From contig NC_052475.1 in assembly GCF_009730915.1 (NCBI RefSeq), forward strand, positions 30,999,016 to 31,063,015: a DNA stretch of 64,000 nucleotides. Reading direction: 5' to 3'. Made by a program: the position numbers and the translations under genes. The notes under the pieces are model-generated. The model had not been told where the DNA came from. It ran no database searches and saw only the letters and a list, made by a program, of their open reading frames with translations. Of this stretch, positions 1-13,237 are shown piece by piece; the first letter of the stretch is position 1; each line of letters opens with the position of its first letter. The DNA is from Dioscorea cayenensis subsp. rotundata. Its lineage: Eukaryota > Streptophyta > Magnoliopsida > Dioscoreales > Dioscoreaceae.

Positions 1-3000
1 GCTACATGCTTTTAAGTGCTGAACCTAACCCTGAAAATATGCATTTAAAGTTGTGCTGAGTTGGTAAACATAGAAGGGAAATTTGACAGTTTGGAAGGAT
101 TTGGTCTGTGGTCTTACCAAGGACTAATGTCCTTGGAGACCTGCAAACTAACTGTTGGGGATGACCATTCATTTATGTAAACCATGCATGAGATTTCAGT
201 GATGCTCACTAGGAAGTCATGTCTTACAGTGATATTTTGCTTTACATTATATGTATGTTTGATTCTGAATGGCACTGCTGAATAACAATCTTTTTTCTTT
301 CCTGTAGACATGGTCAAACTTCAAAGGGAATAACTAATGTAGTACAATTTACACCATTTATCTACATTGTGTTATATATATATTTATATTTATATTTATA
401 AATCAAATTTCCAATACATTTATCATAGCAATGTCCAGGTCCCTATCTATGTCCATCAGACAAGAGTGAGTGGCATTAAAAGAAATTCCAGAAATGGATT
501 ACTGTTACAAAAGCATGAAATTCAATGGAGAACTTCTTCAGTTATGATGTAATGGGAGATGGAGAAGGAGTGGAAGAGATAATAAGGTCCCACTCTTAAC
601 TGCCACTCCTCTTGCTATTTCTCTCAAGGCACAGAGAACTGAATCTTTTTGGTCCATATACTAACATAACTTCCAAAGAAGGAAAACTAGAGACAATTGA
701 CAAAGATTGCTCTCATCACACAATCTTCTTCTCAGTATATTCTGAATGGTATATTTCTCAACAGATGTCATTACATCAGTTGCTACAATTATCACATATA
801 TCTCATGATATGCTGCTACTTAAGCAGTAAAGCAGGAAAAGTTTTATATATTGCATAAACTATGGTCATTAATTAAACTTTAATTCAATTTAATTTTTTT
901 GGTTAATCAAACACAGCATCCAAGAAGAAGAAGCACAATCCTGAGGTCTCCTTCCATCCAGATTTGATGGAAGAGGGGATGAGCAGATGATCCATCAGTG
1001 GTGCTACAGTTACAGGAGAGACTGGTCTGTTTCACTACACCATGAAGAGTTCTTGTCAAATGATTTTTGGGATCATAAATATACAAATAATCATCAATAT
1101 GTCATCTTTTCTTTTCTATGGTCAGCAGCGAAAATACTATCTATTAATCAGCATGCACTGACACTTAGCAATCCTATGAGAACCTCATGCTAGCTTTTTG
1201 TTTTTGTCCTCTAAGTTTGTGCCTTGCCTTTGTAAGGGTTAGGGTTGGGATTTAGGGTTAGGGTTAGGGTTTAGAAATGGTTTGAGTCCCATTAATAGTT
1301 GATGACGTAAGGAGGACCTACAAGTCTGGAATCGTTTTCAGCATTTAATAACCAATGTAATTATTGAAAAGTCCTTAGAAAGTTATCAACTTCCCTGTAG
1401 CCCTTTTACTTTTTTATTTACTTTTTTTTTCCCACCACATTTACATAACTAAAACTACACAAAAACTATCAAATGGGGAGTGAACCAGTTCAGTTCAGAG
1501 ATATCATAGAAACTACAAATAAAGTAGATAGTTTTTCAGGGGTTATTCAGTGATTAAGCTTTTTCTCTTCAACCCAACAAACCAAAGTCAGTCTACATAC
1601 AAAGATTACACAGTGAGAGTAACACAAGAATTTTCATCAAAGAAAGATATCATTAAACAAGAGTGATAATTGATAATAAGAATTGGTTTCTAAAGAAAGA
1701 GTATTGCTTGCAATTGCAATTGCAATTACAATTACAGTCTGGAAAGGAACAGCAGAGAAGGGCAAGTATGTTGCAAAAAGGACAGATAACTGGTCCTCAC
1801 CGTTCAAATATTTGTCCAGAAGACTGAAAAGGATGGGTAGAGTCTTAAATAAGAGCAGGAATAGAGTGGCAGAAAAAATATTCCCATGAATGATCAGAAG
1901 GAAATGAATCTCATGGCTTGAGCTTTGCCAACAGAAACCAACAAACAGATACAAACATGAATGCATCAGACATGTCTGGCTTTTGAGACTACTCAGTGGA
2001 CTGCCTGCATGACCATACACCCAAGAATGAACCTGAAGATGATAATAATCATCGATGAAATGGACCCAAAGATCGAGATGTCCCGACAATCCGACAATTC
2101 AAATGGAAGAGCAAGAATGCCAAGAATGATGAGTGCCTCATGCAGAGCAAAGATCCAACCACTGCCTAGTGTCTGAGAAATTCAAAAATGCAGAAATTCT
2201 TCAGCGACTGAAACCTGCAAATGAGACAGCCATGACCAAAATCAATAACAGGCTTACGCATCTATGAATGCAGATGAAAACAGAAACGATAACGATTGCT
2301 GCATTCGAGTGTTCGAGCTGAATAACAGACTTTGGGAAGAAAAAAAAAAGTAACCTGCATTTAGAATGTAACATATTACAGAGTGCTTTTCTGAACATAT
2401 AAAATTATAATTAGCCGATCGAGGTTTAGAAATCACCTAGTAACCTTGCTCTGGAAGTATGAAGATCATAGATGCTGTTTTGAATTTATCTATGGTGGTC
2501 TCGAGGAAAAAGAAGTTCTTAAAGGTTTTGAAGTTTTTGTTTTACCTGGTAAACTATAATAAGGGCATATAGCTTTCCTGAGAAAAAAGAGACTTACCCA
2601 ATCTTTTGAGAATCATCTTTTGTAATCATTAATTTGATGCTCTAAAATATATGGCACGCCAACTTAATGGATGAGGGACTATTATTTACTCTAATACTAT
2701 TAATTATTAAAAGGCACATATGAACATAAAATGGTCTGAATGGAATTTACGAATGATTTATACAGTCTTGCATCCCAGAAAGCTTATTTTCACCCAAGAT
2801 CCTTGGACTTATACATGCGATAACAACGAATACTCATAAAGTTGAGAGTAATAACTACAAATAACTGGAATTTTGAGTAATAAAAATCAAGCTGAAAAAT
2901 GTGACCTGATAAAGTGAAAATGAAAGCCACATGGATTGAAAGAAAACTGGAGAGATGGTTTGCAGAAATGTCGGTATTCAACTTAACATCCACGTCAAAG

Positions 3001-4676
3001 AAATTTCTGGACATTCAGCACCAACATTAGAAAGCATTTCACAATTCCTGTCAGCCTGTTGCTATCATGGCAAGTGGAGTCGTACCCTATTGCTCCCTGA
3101 ATTTTGCCACAAACAACTTTTGTTGGCAATACTGAGAAAAACAAAGGAAGAAAGCTTTGATCACGTCATCAGTGTTGTATGCAAAGCAGCAGAAAGAGGT
3201 TGACGGCATATAAATACAAAAAAACAAAGGCAGGAAAACACAAACAACAAAGTTATGGAGGAGAGATAGATCCAAGAAATAAAGCTCAGACATCATTGTC
3301 TGCTGTCGAAACAAAAAAATGGGTGCCATTGAGTGGTTGAAGAGCATCCTATGTTATTAGATTTGAAGAGAGACCAACCAATATAAAAACCAGTAACATT
3401 GAGTGTAGGAAGGATATTCTCTGCGAAATCATCTGCAGAACACACTGGTTGAGAGAACAGACATAAATCGTGCTCCCTAGCTAAGCAGCACTATAGATGA
3501 TACAGAAATTATCATTTTCAACCTTCAGCATAAAGCATTAACATATATAAAATTTCATAAACAATTCGACATATAACTCATTTTTTATCCCATTTTTTAT
3601 TTTGCAAACAATGTGCTACAGAAAAAGGTTCTGCAGTTCTATATCTCTTACGCAAGTCCCTTCATGCATGTGATTTTAGTTTTGCATAAAATCAACTCAT
3701 GTCACACAACTCACTTCAATAAATTTCATTTTACAATAAATTGTTTTACCAAATTATTCAGCGTTCCTCTTGTAGGTACATGAAGTTTTCATTAAATATA
3801 AATTACAACCATGCCTACTACCATATGCATTTTTCATCCTCGTGTTAATCATTTCCTTAAATACAAATCTTAGCAGGAATTGATCTTTCAGCATGTGAGC
3901 CTTCCATACAAATTTTGTCATCATGCTTAGAGAAAGCTCACTCTTGAACTAAGTTTTCAAATAATAGCCAGACAATTCCAAAATCATTAAAGCCACTATA
4001 TTCTTTCCTTTTTAATAAGCTCAATCAATTACTTAACGGCTTCTGGTTTAAAAAATCTTGCTGAATTTCCAGGCCTCTAGTAAAGGCATATACTTTGTCT
4101 ATGTTTAGTAAACATTAATTTAGCAATATTAATAGAAATATAACAACTCCAAGGTTTCAACTTTTTAAAAAATCATAGTTATACTTGTGCAATATTACAT
4201 TCCTATCTAGTTGGGAAGTTTGCATATGTTTTTTACTCTTAAAAAAAAAACCCGTTTTGAACTCTATATTAAACTACTCTTTATAATATACTAGAGAAAA
4301 TTGCTTGCTTACCCCTATAAAAAGCAATTAATTGCTCATATATCCTAATAAAATTCATATTTGCTTATACTTTTATGGTTGAAAATCAACTTACAAATTT
4401 AATAAAAATATATATCACCTTTTCCTCAAAATGAATAAAGAGAAAAGTATAAAGAATAGTTTTTTGAATCAAATTTTTTAATTAACTTTTGGTTAGAGGG
4501 GTATGTAAACAAACAAGAATGATCTGGCAAATATCTTTTTTATAATGGCATGTAAGAATTTTGCATTTTGCAAGGACATGCTAGCAAAAACCCATATATA
4601 ATATTACATGGATTAGTTTTATGATTAATATGTATGGATGGATATTAAAATGAGGTAATGATATTTTCACAAAAAT
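1..4676. other. Stretch without a supported gene
   Basis: No open frame here is long or family-like enough to call. The first 3.4 kb is less AT-simple than later spacers and could be transcribed or intronic. Candidate fragments are a short frame after an acceptor-like site near 914 (+), ending in a stop at 987, and a hydrophobic frame near 2000-2175 (-). Neither could be linked to other exons. Beyond 3.4 kb the sequence is AT-rich. Confidence 0.5.
1226..1275 (+). repeat. Interstitial telomere-like repeat
   Basis: A short tract of degenerate TTTAGGG/TTAGGG units, including GGGTTAGGGTTTAG. The plant telomere unit is TTTAGGG. The tract is too short and too interrupted to be a chromosome end. 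It may be a repair scar or a telo-box type promoter motif. Confidence 0.6.
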
Positions 4677-5045
4677 AGATTTACTGAATAGGTTTTCCGA
4701 ATGACATGGATGCCAAGTTGGCATCCACGTCGTCATCCATGTAATTCTTTTTCTTTTTTCATTTTTTAAAGAACCTTAATATTCATGTATAATCTAAATG
4801 TTAAATTGTAAACTTATTGTTTAGGGTTTAGGACTTGAGATTTAGGGTTTAGGCTTTGGGTTTTTAGAATTTTAGGTATATGGTTCTCTAGTATTTGGAT
4901 TTAAGATTTTAGGGTTTTAGATAAGGTTTTATAATTTTTAGAATTTTGGATTTATTTATACGGTTTGAATTTGAAGTTTATGAAAAAAATGACGTGAATG
5001 CCAAGTTGGCATCCATGTCATTTGGTTAACTATTGGGTAAACCTA
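4677..5045. mobile_element. MITE-like element with ~58-bp terminal inverted repeats
   Basis: The left arm (about 4677-4737) and the reverse complement of the right arm (about 4985-5045) align over roughly 58 bp, sharing TTTAC, AATAG and ATGACATGGATGCCA. Each arm also contains a near-perfect palindrome, GGATGCCAAGTTGGCATCC or a close variant. The core (about 4820-4930) carries degenerate telomere-like TTTAGGG units and no coding frame. Long arms on a short element suggest a non-autonomous Mutator-like or foldback element. I could not identify the target-site duplication, so the family is unassigned. Confidence 0.6.
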
Positions 5046-5119
5046 GTATATAAATATAGCATCCCTCATTAGATTGACCTAATTCTTATTATGTGGATGA
5101 CTATTGTATGAATTTTATT

Positions 5120-6147
5120 GCATCATTTTTTTTTTTTTTTGGTCAAACCAAAATATATTTATTAAAGCTCAAACTTTACAAAGAACAAAGCTACATACAA
5201 AGTAGCTCCCGCACATTGGTAATTACACACCAATCATCAATTATGAGGAAACGACACCCCAATCATATCACATCTCAATCTCCATTATATTCTCATTGGC
5301 CATTCCAACACACCTCATTCCTGTAACCAAGAACCAGCCAATGAGAAACCGCCATTTCAACATCCACTTTGTTCCCAGGAGCCAACCATGAGTAAAAAGC
5401 ACTCCACAATCAACCAATAAAATGGCAAACAATCCACAACATCCCAACAACCAATCAAACACATTGCTATTGCCCAATCAATATCCAGCAGCGTTTAAAA
5501 CTACCTCCCCAAACTCATGACAGATAAAACACCCCATTCAATTTCGTTTGCTTTTAGCATCCATAGTTTTTCAATTCCATCTAAATGAACCAGCAAACCA
5601 CCTTTTTAACAAAGTATCACCAATAGCCTTGTCCTTTACCACCTGGCCAAGATATTTAAGCACCACTATTTCTTTAATTTGCCCAAATACATCTTCTGAT
5701 CTTCTGCAGTAATGGTATGCTTCTGAAAAATCAGATAATTCCTAGCCCTCCATATTGTATAGATACTTGCAGCCAAAGCAATCCTCCTCATCCTTGCTAA
5801 CAATGTCTTTCCACTAGCCCTCTTGGTAAACCAGTTAACTTCTCTAATTCAAGGGAATGGCCTTCTACCCACATGAATTGCCCATAAAACTCTAGCCTAG
5901 ATACTTCTAGAAAACCCACATTCAAAAGACAAATGTCCAATGTCCTCTCTAGCAAAATTCAAGCAAACATTCATCAGTTCTAAGAATTCCCCAATCATGC
6001 AATTTAGCTCTTGTAAGAAGTCTATTCTGCATAGCCAGTCAGAAAATAAGTGCATGTTTCGGCACATTATTTGAAGACCGAACTGATCTCACCCAATTAA
6101 CCTTCAACTGAGGCTTTAGTAAACACTGCATAGCACTTCCATTCATC
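5120..6147 (-). mobile_element. LINE 3' fragment (zf-RVT region and poly-A tail)
   Basis: On the minus strand the piece ends in a poly-A run (poly-T at about 5128-5141 on +) preceded by a short AT-rich 3' UTR. Near 5990-6070 the minus strand reads VPKHALIFWLAMQNRLLTR followed by a K-LHDWG motif, the signature of the reverse-transcriptase zinc-binding domain (zf-RVT) at the C-terminus of plant LINE proteins. Further pieces such as RRIALAASIYTIWRARNYLI follow in another frame, so the reading frame is disrupted by shifts and stops. No reverse-transcriptase or endonuclease core is present. This is a strongly 5'-truncated, dead L1-type insertion. Confidence 0.75.
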
Positions 6148-9100
6148 GTTTTTTTTATCAAGTGTTTTTTTTTGTCATCCTATTAGCAATCATTAGAAGG
6201 TCGTACATTGACAAGACTTGTCAAATGCTTGTTTTATGTGGTAGACTTGCATGCTACACTTCTCTTAAAGATTGGTATAGATTTTGTTTTAAAACTTAAA
6301 ACTCATTCTAATGTAAATTCTATTTATGTTTCCCTCAATCCTGATTAAATGCATACTTTTGACATATTTTGAATTTAAGCACACATTTCAAGATTGTATG
6401 AGAACATTTAAACAATTTCTTTTCAAGCATGTCCTCTTTTCTAAGTGGTGATAACATAGTCTTTTGTGTTAAACGTATTATTTATATAAAGGATACTTTG
6501 GGAATTTAATTTGTAATATTGTTATATTCCCATCCAAATTTTGTATATACCAAATATGTAAAAGTAAAATGTTTGTCAATCTTTGAACAAAACTATTCAC
6601 AAACCAAACTTGGTGTTCTAACATTCTTAGAAATCATATTCCCAAAAATTAGATTCCCAGGAATCTAATTGTATAAGGACATCCTACAACCCATGAACCA
6701 AACGCCCTTTAAAAACTTGAATGGGTATTAGGAATCATGCTCACATGGCAATTCATTCCAATTTCATTTTTTTTTTATACGAATCCATGTTGAAAAATAC
6801 AAGGGCATACATTATTCCCAATTTTGCTTCTAATAATTTTCTCATGAATAATATTCTTGTTTGGCAACAAGAAGAAAGACTCGACCAACACTGTGTCCAT
6901 TTCTAGCTCATTTACAGTAAATGATTAACAATCTTGGTAGTCGATTAGAAGTCTCAAAGTACAATTTAACTGAAGTGGCTATTAGAAATTAACAATAGCC
7001 CACTGTTCATTTCCAAAAAAAGGAACAAATTAAATTCATAATATGGCTGAATATCTAGATTATGGATAAGACTTTATGATTTTCCTTAAAATATGGCTTT
7101 GATTAGTTTGTGACAACTTAAACTACAACACTCATGCCTTTAAGGTGAACAACAATAAAAGGGCCCTCAAGGCATATGCTCCTACAGCACTTGAGATTAA
7201 TACCTGTTGGGAATGACAACTTTTAATGAGAATATTGTATTAATTGATAGTTATATGAGAGCTTGCTGATCAGGGGATTCATCACTAAAACAAAGCACGC
7301 CCCAAAATTATAATATTTGCAGATATATCTAGCAAAGAAACCACTCTCAATCTCTCCAATAAAAGTCAAGGCAAAGGTTTTTGTCACTTGATGTAAACAG
7401 CAGCAACTTGAGGTGATTCCCAAGCAAGCTTTTGACAAAGACAAATCATGCCCATTCAAATCATACATGAAGAAACCAACTTGAACCACAAGATGACACA
7501 GGATTTCCAGAAACTAACAAAAGCTTCACTTGCTCAATGCCCAGCTATAATCCTTATCTTATTCTAACAAAGAAGCTGTCACAAACTACCACAAGCTCTG
7601 ATTTCATGATTATATCTAATAGTGAAGATAAACATCAAAACCAAACAAAAAGCTCAGATTTTTTCGCATCAGAAGTGAACTATCATACAAATCATCCTAC
7701 AAACAAACATAATTCTCTAATTTTCTCAAACAAAAGAGATGGAAAAACCAAAGAGACTACTCACATCACCAGCTCCCGCTTCCTCATCGAAAAGAGCAAC
7801 AATCTCGCCCTCACCTCCCCATTCTGAGGTCCCAAATGTTCAACCCTTGCTTTTCACTTTTATCAACGCGGTTAAATTACTTGTAAGCCCTGGTAATTTT
7901 TCAAATTTAACTATTAGTCCAATCAGTCCTTTTCGTATATATATATATATATACATAAATTGAATATCCATTAATTAACTTCTTTTATCCAATTAAAGTG
8001 TCCTTTTAAAAAAAAAATAATCAACTAAATTCCTTACCCGTTGATGTCCTTTGTGTTTAGTGTCCACTTTTATAGTAGTTTTTCTGTTCTCCGTTTTGTC
8101 TTTTAATATTATTTTTGTTTTGCTTTTATTCTGTTTTATTTTGTTTAATTTTTTAAAAAATATATATATATTTAGATACTAAAGTTGTTGTATATTTTGA
8201 AAATAAAAACACAAAAGCAAAAAACATATTGTATGGTTGTTTATTATTTTCCATAATTTAACTTTCTATATTTTTTATAATTTTTTTTATATTAGTAAAC
8301 AAAATTAAGCTGTATTAGTAAACAAAGTTTTTCTATATATTTTTATAAATATAAAAATAATGAGATATCAATTTTTATAAGATCTTATTAGTAACAAAAA
8401 TAAACATATGGATTTTTTTTTTTTGGAGAATACATCAACATATAATTTTTTTTAAATACATTATTTCAAACAAGATGCTCATGTATTTGCGATATATAAA
8501 GATATGATGAAAAGACTTAAAAAAATGAAAAATAGACGGAAGATTTTAATAAGAAAAATTTTAAATCCAACAACAAAGTCTCAAGTTTCTAACAATCTTT
8601 ATCTCAAATTCCCTAACTATATTAAAAATATTAAAAACAAATCTCTAACAACCAATTAATTCTCAAATTAAATTTTAAGAAAAAGAGAGAGAAAAAAAAT
8701 AACTAAGATAGGAGAAAAACAGAGAAAAAAATTATGAAGAAAAAAAAAACTCACCTCTTGATAAAATCAGTGGGGATGTGACAATGCAATCTGAACTATC
8801 GATGTGTATGAGAAAGAAATAGTGGTTAAAGTTTTTAATAAGTTAGATTAAACAGTAGAAAACTAATGTTTTGAGAATATTAAAAATAAATATATATATA
8901 ATAAAAAAAGTGTTTCCACCTTTCTTTGAAAACGTGGTTGAAAGCATGGTTGTTGTTTCCAAAATATTTAGAAATAATACTAAGGAAATGGTTCTTTTTA
9001 TTTAAAATTGATAATAAAAATAAAAATTACGTAACCATGTCAAACAACCCTCAACATCCAGTATTTTTTTTAATAAACACATTGTTTATCTCTTTTATTA

Positions 9101-9360
9101 AAAAAAAAAAAAAATCAACAAAATCCTAATAAAAAGCAGGGGGCATAATCTCAACCACTTGTGGCAAGTCAAAAGGTGTAGAAAATCCGTTGACCAATCA
9201 TTGTACATCTTTGGCCTCATTCCAAAATTTAATTGAGTCTGCTTCAAAAGTTAATACATTAATTACCCAATAAATGAAGAAAATGGAGTATATTACTAAC
9301 AAATCCTTTTCTTTGTCTTGTCTTTACTACTTTAATTAATAATCGGTGATCCTAATTTTA
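6148..9360. other. AT-rich spacer, no supported gene
   Basis: Mostly A/T runs and short frames with no family resemblance. A short GC-richer patch at about 7740-7840 reads on the minus strand as a plausible start exon (MRKRELV followed by a GTGAGT donor), but no downstream exon could be joined. A (TA)n run lies at about 7938-7952. Confidence 0.5.
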
Positions 9361-9440
9361 AAAAGGACACGTGCCAGTGAGAAAGGGAAGCACCGCAAAA
9401 GCCAACCCAAGACACTGACACGTCCGCATAAAAAGGCCAT
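9361..9440 (+). promoter_or_regulatory. Likely promoter of the O-fucosyltransferase gene
   Basis: A perfect G-box CACGTG lies at 9368-9373, a second ACGT core (GACACGTCC) near 9418, and a TATA-like CATAAAAAGG near 9427-9436. These sit about 240-310 bp upstream of the start codon. G-box and ACGT cores bind bZIP/bHLH factors. The transcription start itself is not visible. Confidence 0.4.
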
Positions 9441-9678
9441 ACTAGCGTCGGTGTCGGTGATCGGGTACAATTAAATCTCTGATTCCGAACAGCATACAGC
9501 GAATCCACCCAATAGTAGTTAGAAACGTCAGCATGACCAGAATCATCGTCTTCAATAAGTATTCATCTTTTAACGTTTCATTCATAGACCTCTCGTTCTC
9601 GGCTTTCGCGGCATTTTCATTGCTGCTTTTATATAGGTCTAGGGTTAGGGTTTTGGGAGCGCCGCTTGGAGGTTGGGG

Positions 9679-12569
9679 ATGAGGTCTTGGAATCTCTCGC
9701 AGCGTGGCGGGGTTTACGTGGCTCTGCTGGTGTTGGTGCTTCCTGTGCTGTGTCCTTCCCTCTTCTCCCCGCTTGGCCACGCCTCGCCTTCCGTATTTTC
9801 GGTGAGTTGTTTTTGTTGATCTTTTTTCGCTTTGGTTGTGATTGATCGTCGTTTGTGGTTCAATTAATTAGGATATAGTTTTTGGTTTTCTTGTTGAATT
9901 AATAAAAGTTTGGTTTTTTGGTCGAAGAATTTTAAGAGCAACGTGATTTTTTGATTGGGGATTGGATGAATTAGGCGATCACACTGTCAGATGAATTCAC
10001 ATGCCTAATCATACATTGTGCATGAGATATTGACTATGGTTTCAAATATTTGTTGTATTTTTGGCTGTTGATGGACAGTAAACCTTTTGATGATATCAAT
10101 GGAATCAGACAAATTACTGTGACAGCGTTTGCGGAAAATTTGGTCTTTCTTTTTGCATTGAATAGGATAACTTTTCTCGCAGGAATGGAATGCTCCAAAG
10201 CCAAGGCATCTGTCACTTTTGAAGGGCGCTGTACAACGCCAAATTGTGAGTATTTACTGTCAAAAGATAACATTTTGACTGTTAGGAATTGTTCGCAGTT
10301 GTGGTGATGATAACTTTTTGCATAACTTGTATCTCTTGCTAGTCGGATGAACAGAAATCTGAGCTCTGGTCCCCTTTAGCACCAAATGGATTGAAGTCAT
10401 GTGTCAGCCCTGCAAATGGCCCTGGTAAAGACCTAATTCTAATGCCATTCTATACAAGTGATTGATTATCAGAGAATTGTTTCGTCTGATATCATTTGAT
10501 CCCTTTTTTTGGCTAGTAGTTCCCAAAAACACGCAGGGTTACATTCAGGTATTTCTTGATGGGGGGCTCAACCAACAGAGAATGGGGGTATGCATAAAAC
10601 TGTCTTTAGAGTTTACATGTCTTGTAAAAATAAGGCTTTGAACTAGTTAAACAAGCTAACTTTTTCGATGCTATGTATTTTCTTTTAGATTTGTGATGCT
10701 GTTGCAGTTGCTAAAATCTTGAATGCAACACTTGTGATCCCACATCTTGAAGTCAATCCTGTTTGGAAAGATTCAAGGTATATGTAGGACCATGTTGTTT
10801 CTGTTTTTTCTTCTGTTCGATGAATGCATTTTCCATGAATTATATTTGGATCTGCAGCTCATTTGAAGACATCTTTGATGTGGATCACTTTATTGATGTC
10901 TTGAAAGATGAAATTCCAATAGTGAGAGACTTGCCAGAGGAGTATGCTTGGAGCACCAGAGAGTATTATGCAGTAGCAATTCGAGCTACAAGAGTTAAAA
11001 CCGCTCCTGTTCATGCTTCAGCCAACTGGTACCTGGAGAACGTGCTGCCTGTGTTGCAGAGGTTTGTAATTGAGTTGGAAGCTTATTTATATCTTGCGAG
11101 TTATTTGAATGCTAATCTCTGTGGCAATCAACAATTTGGAATTATCTAATCTTGCATATTCTAATTAATATAAGAGTTGTGCTGTTATATCAGTTTAAAC
11201 TTTAAAAGCTTCAAGAAGTTCTATATCTGAATCCATTGTCAGCCATGGCAATGAAAGTAAAAAATTGTTCTTCTCTTCACTTGCTGATGGAGTATTATCA
11301 ATTATGACACCAGTCGATTAATCTGCTTCCAGCATAGACTTTTATCATCTTCTTGCTTTCTTCATTCTTAATTGTACTAATGTGCTTTTTTTCAGTTATG
11401 GGATTGCTGCGATTGCCCCCTTCTCCCACCGTTTGGCTTTTGATAACGTACCAGAGGATATCCAAAGACTCCGTTGCAAAGTAAACTTCCAAGCATTGAT
11501 CTTTGTCCCCCATATCAGGGAGCTTGGCGAGGCCCTTATTAAACGCTTGAGATATCCGGTCCAACCACAGTCAGGTGCAGATGATGAATACATTCAGACG
11601 ACAGTGAACAAAAACATCAACAGAGGTCCAGGAAAGTTTGTAGCATTGCACCTTCGGTTTGATAAGGTATCCAAATTATGTGATGCTTTTCATATGAAGT
11701 TTGATGCCAAAATATCTGTTTGTTCCATAATGATATTGCATGAACTTGCAGGACATGGCTGCCCACTCTGCCTGTGATTTTGGTGGTGGGAAAGCCGAAA
11801 GGCTGGCCTTGGCAAAGTACAGGCAGATTATTTGGCAGGGAAGGGTCTTAAACTCACAATTCACTGATGAGGAGCTGCGTAGCCAGGGTCGGTGCCCTTT
11901 GACTCCAGAAGAAATTGGATTGTTGCTGGCATCTTTAGGGTTTGACAGTCAAACCCGCCTTTACCTTGCCTCTCATAAGGTTCCAAATATAATCCTTGAA
12001 AGAACTTTTCTTTTTCCTTTAAATTATCAAAGTCTGGGCATGACATGGAGGATCCTCTTGAATAGGTTTATGGTGGAGAGGCGAGGATCTCTAGTTTACG
12101 CAAACTTTTCCCTTTGATGGAGGACAAGAAAAGCCTTGCTTCTGAGGAGGAGCTCAGAAAGGTTGAAGGAAAGGCTTCTCTTTTAGCTGCCGTTGATTAC
12201 TACGTTAGCATGCAAAGTGACGTATTCATTTCTGCATCGCCTGGCAATATGCACAATGCTATGGTAATCTTGTAAGAACTATTTCAATATACAGATTGTC
12301 AAGAAAACCCCTTTGGTTGAGTCCAAGTCTTACCTTAACAAGGATCTCATTGGTTTTAGGTTGGTCACCGGACGTATGAGAACTTGAAGACAATCAGGCC
12401 GAATATGGCTCTGCTGGGCCAGCTATTTTTGAATAAGAGCATGGATTGGTATGACTTCCAACAGGCTGTACAGGACGGACACCAGAATAGACAAGGGCAA
12501 ATTCGATTGAGGAAAACTAAACAATCCATCTACACATACCCAGCTCCTGATTGCATGTGTTCACGCTAA
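9679..12569 (+). CDS. O-fucosyltransferase-like protein (GT65, PF10250), 10 exons
   Basis: Exons: 9679-9801, 10183-10245, 10343-10424, 10520-10587, 10689-10777, 10858-11061, 11396-11666, 11752-11979, 12066-12263, 12360-12569; 511 residues. All introns are GT-AG and phases agree. The first ATG gives a short cytosolic tail and a hydrophobic signal anchor (about residues 12-35), so a type II Golgi membrane protein is expected. Family marks include EWNAPKPRHLSLL after the anchor, the GGLNQQR motif of the GDP-fucose pocket, FVALHLRFDKDM, and GHRTYENLKTIRPN near the C-terminus. Plant members of this family are annotated as O-fucosyltransferases. Most have no proven acceptor, and roles in cell-wall glycans or cell adhesion are known for some. 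Length is typical, with no defect seen. It converges on the PTB gene. Confidence 0.93.
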
Positions 12570-13237
12570 TAGCTGCTCTTCTTCCCACTTCAGCACTGCA
12601 ACATTCTCCGGTATTGCTAGTCTCTTGCAATGCTATCGAAGGAAAGAAGGAAAGACCACCGGACCGGGTTCGTTATCAGATCATTATCCCATGTGCATGG
12701 AATGGGACTCAAAAAACAAAATGTGTCCTTATTATGTGTTTGCTGGACTACTCGTGTAAAATATATTCCGAGTATTCATCCATCAAGCAGGTTTGTATTC
12801 TGTGAGAGAGAGCAATATTTGTACCGTGAAAAGCTATTATGCTCGCTGGAGTTGATGACTCGGGAGTCTGGATAATTAAGGTTTAATAAATTGAATCTAT
12901 TTACACTCGAGTACATGTACATCTAGCCATAATGTTTGCCTGAATATAAAAGCATTTTGATTAACCAAAGCCACTCAGTACTCATTAATGATTAAACTAA
13001 TTAAACTAATGACTGACATAGAGGACATAAGATAAGCAGCTTGAAAAAACAACACAAAACCTTCTAAAATTAGCTAACTTTCACAATCTGGGCAACAAAA
13101 TATAGTGCAGTAGTATCAACACAGCTACTGTAAAACCTTGTTTGCAGTATTACTTAAGCCACATGGAGAAAAAAAAGGGCACACAAGATGTAAAAAACAT
13201 ATATAACGCTGGATGCAAAAGGTAGCCGTTAGAGCAA
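12570..13237. other. Convergent 3' intergenic space
   Basis: 669 bp between the stop of the O-fucosyltransferase gene (+) and the stop of the PTB gene (-). It should hold both 3' UTRs. I see no further gene. Confidence 0.7.

Noticed and set aside
1637-2089. 150-codon minus-strand frame
   Set aside because: Hydrophobic and Leu/Ile/Ser-rich with no conserved motif, typical of chance frames opposite A-rich sequence.
9442-9780. 112-codon minus-strand frame over the O-fucosyltransferase leader
   Set aside because: It lies antisense to exon 1 and its 5' UTR, has no family resemblance, and the sense gene explains the sequence.
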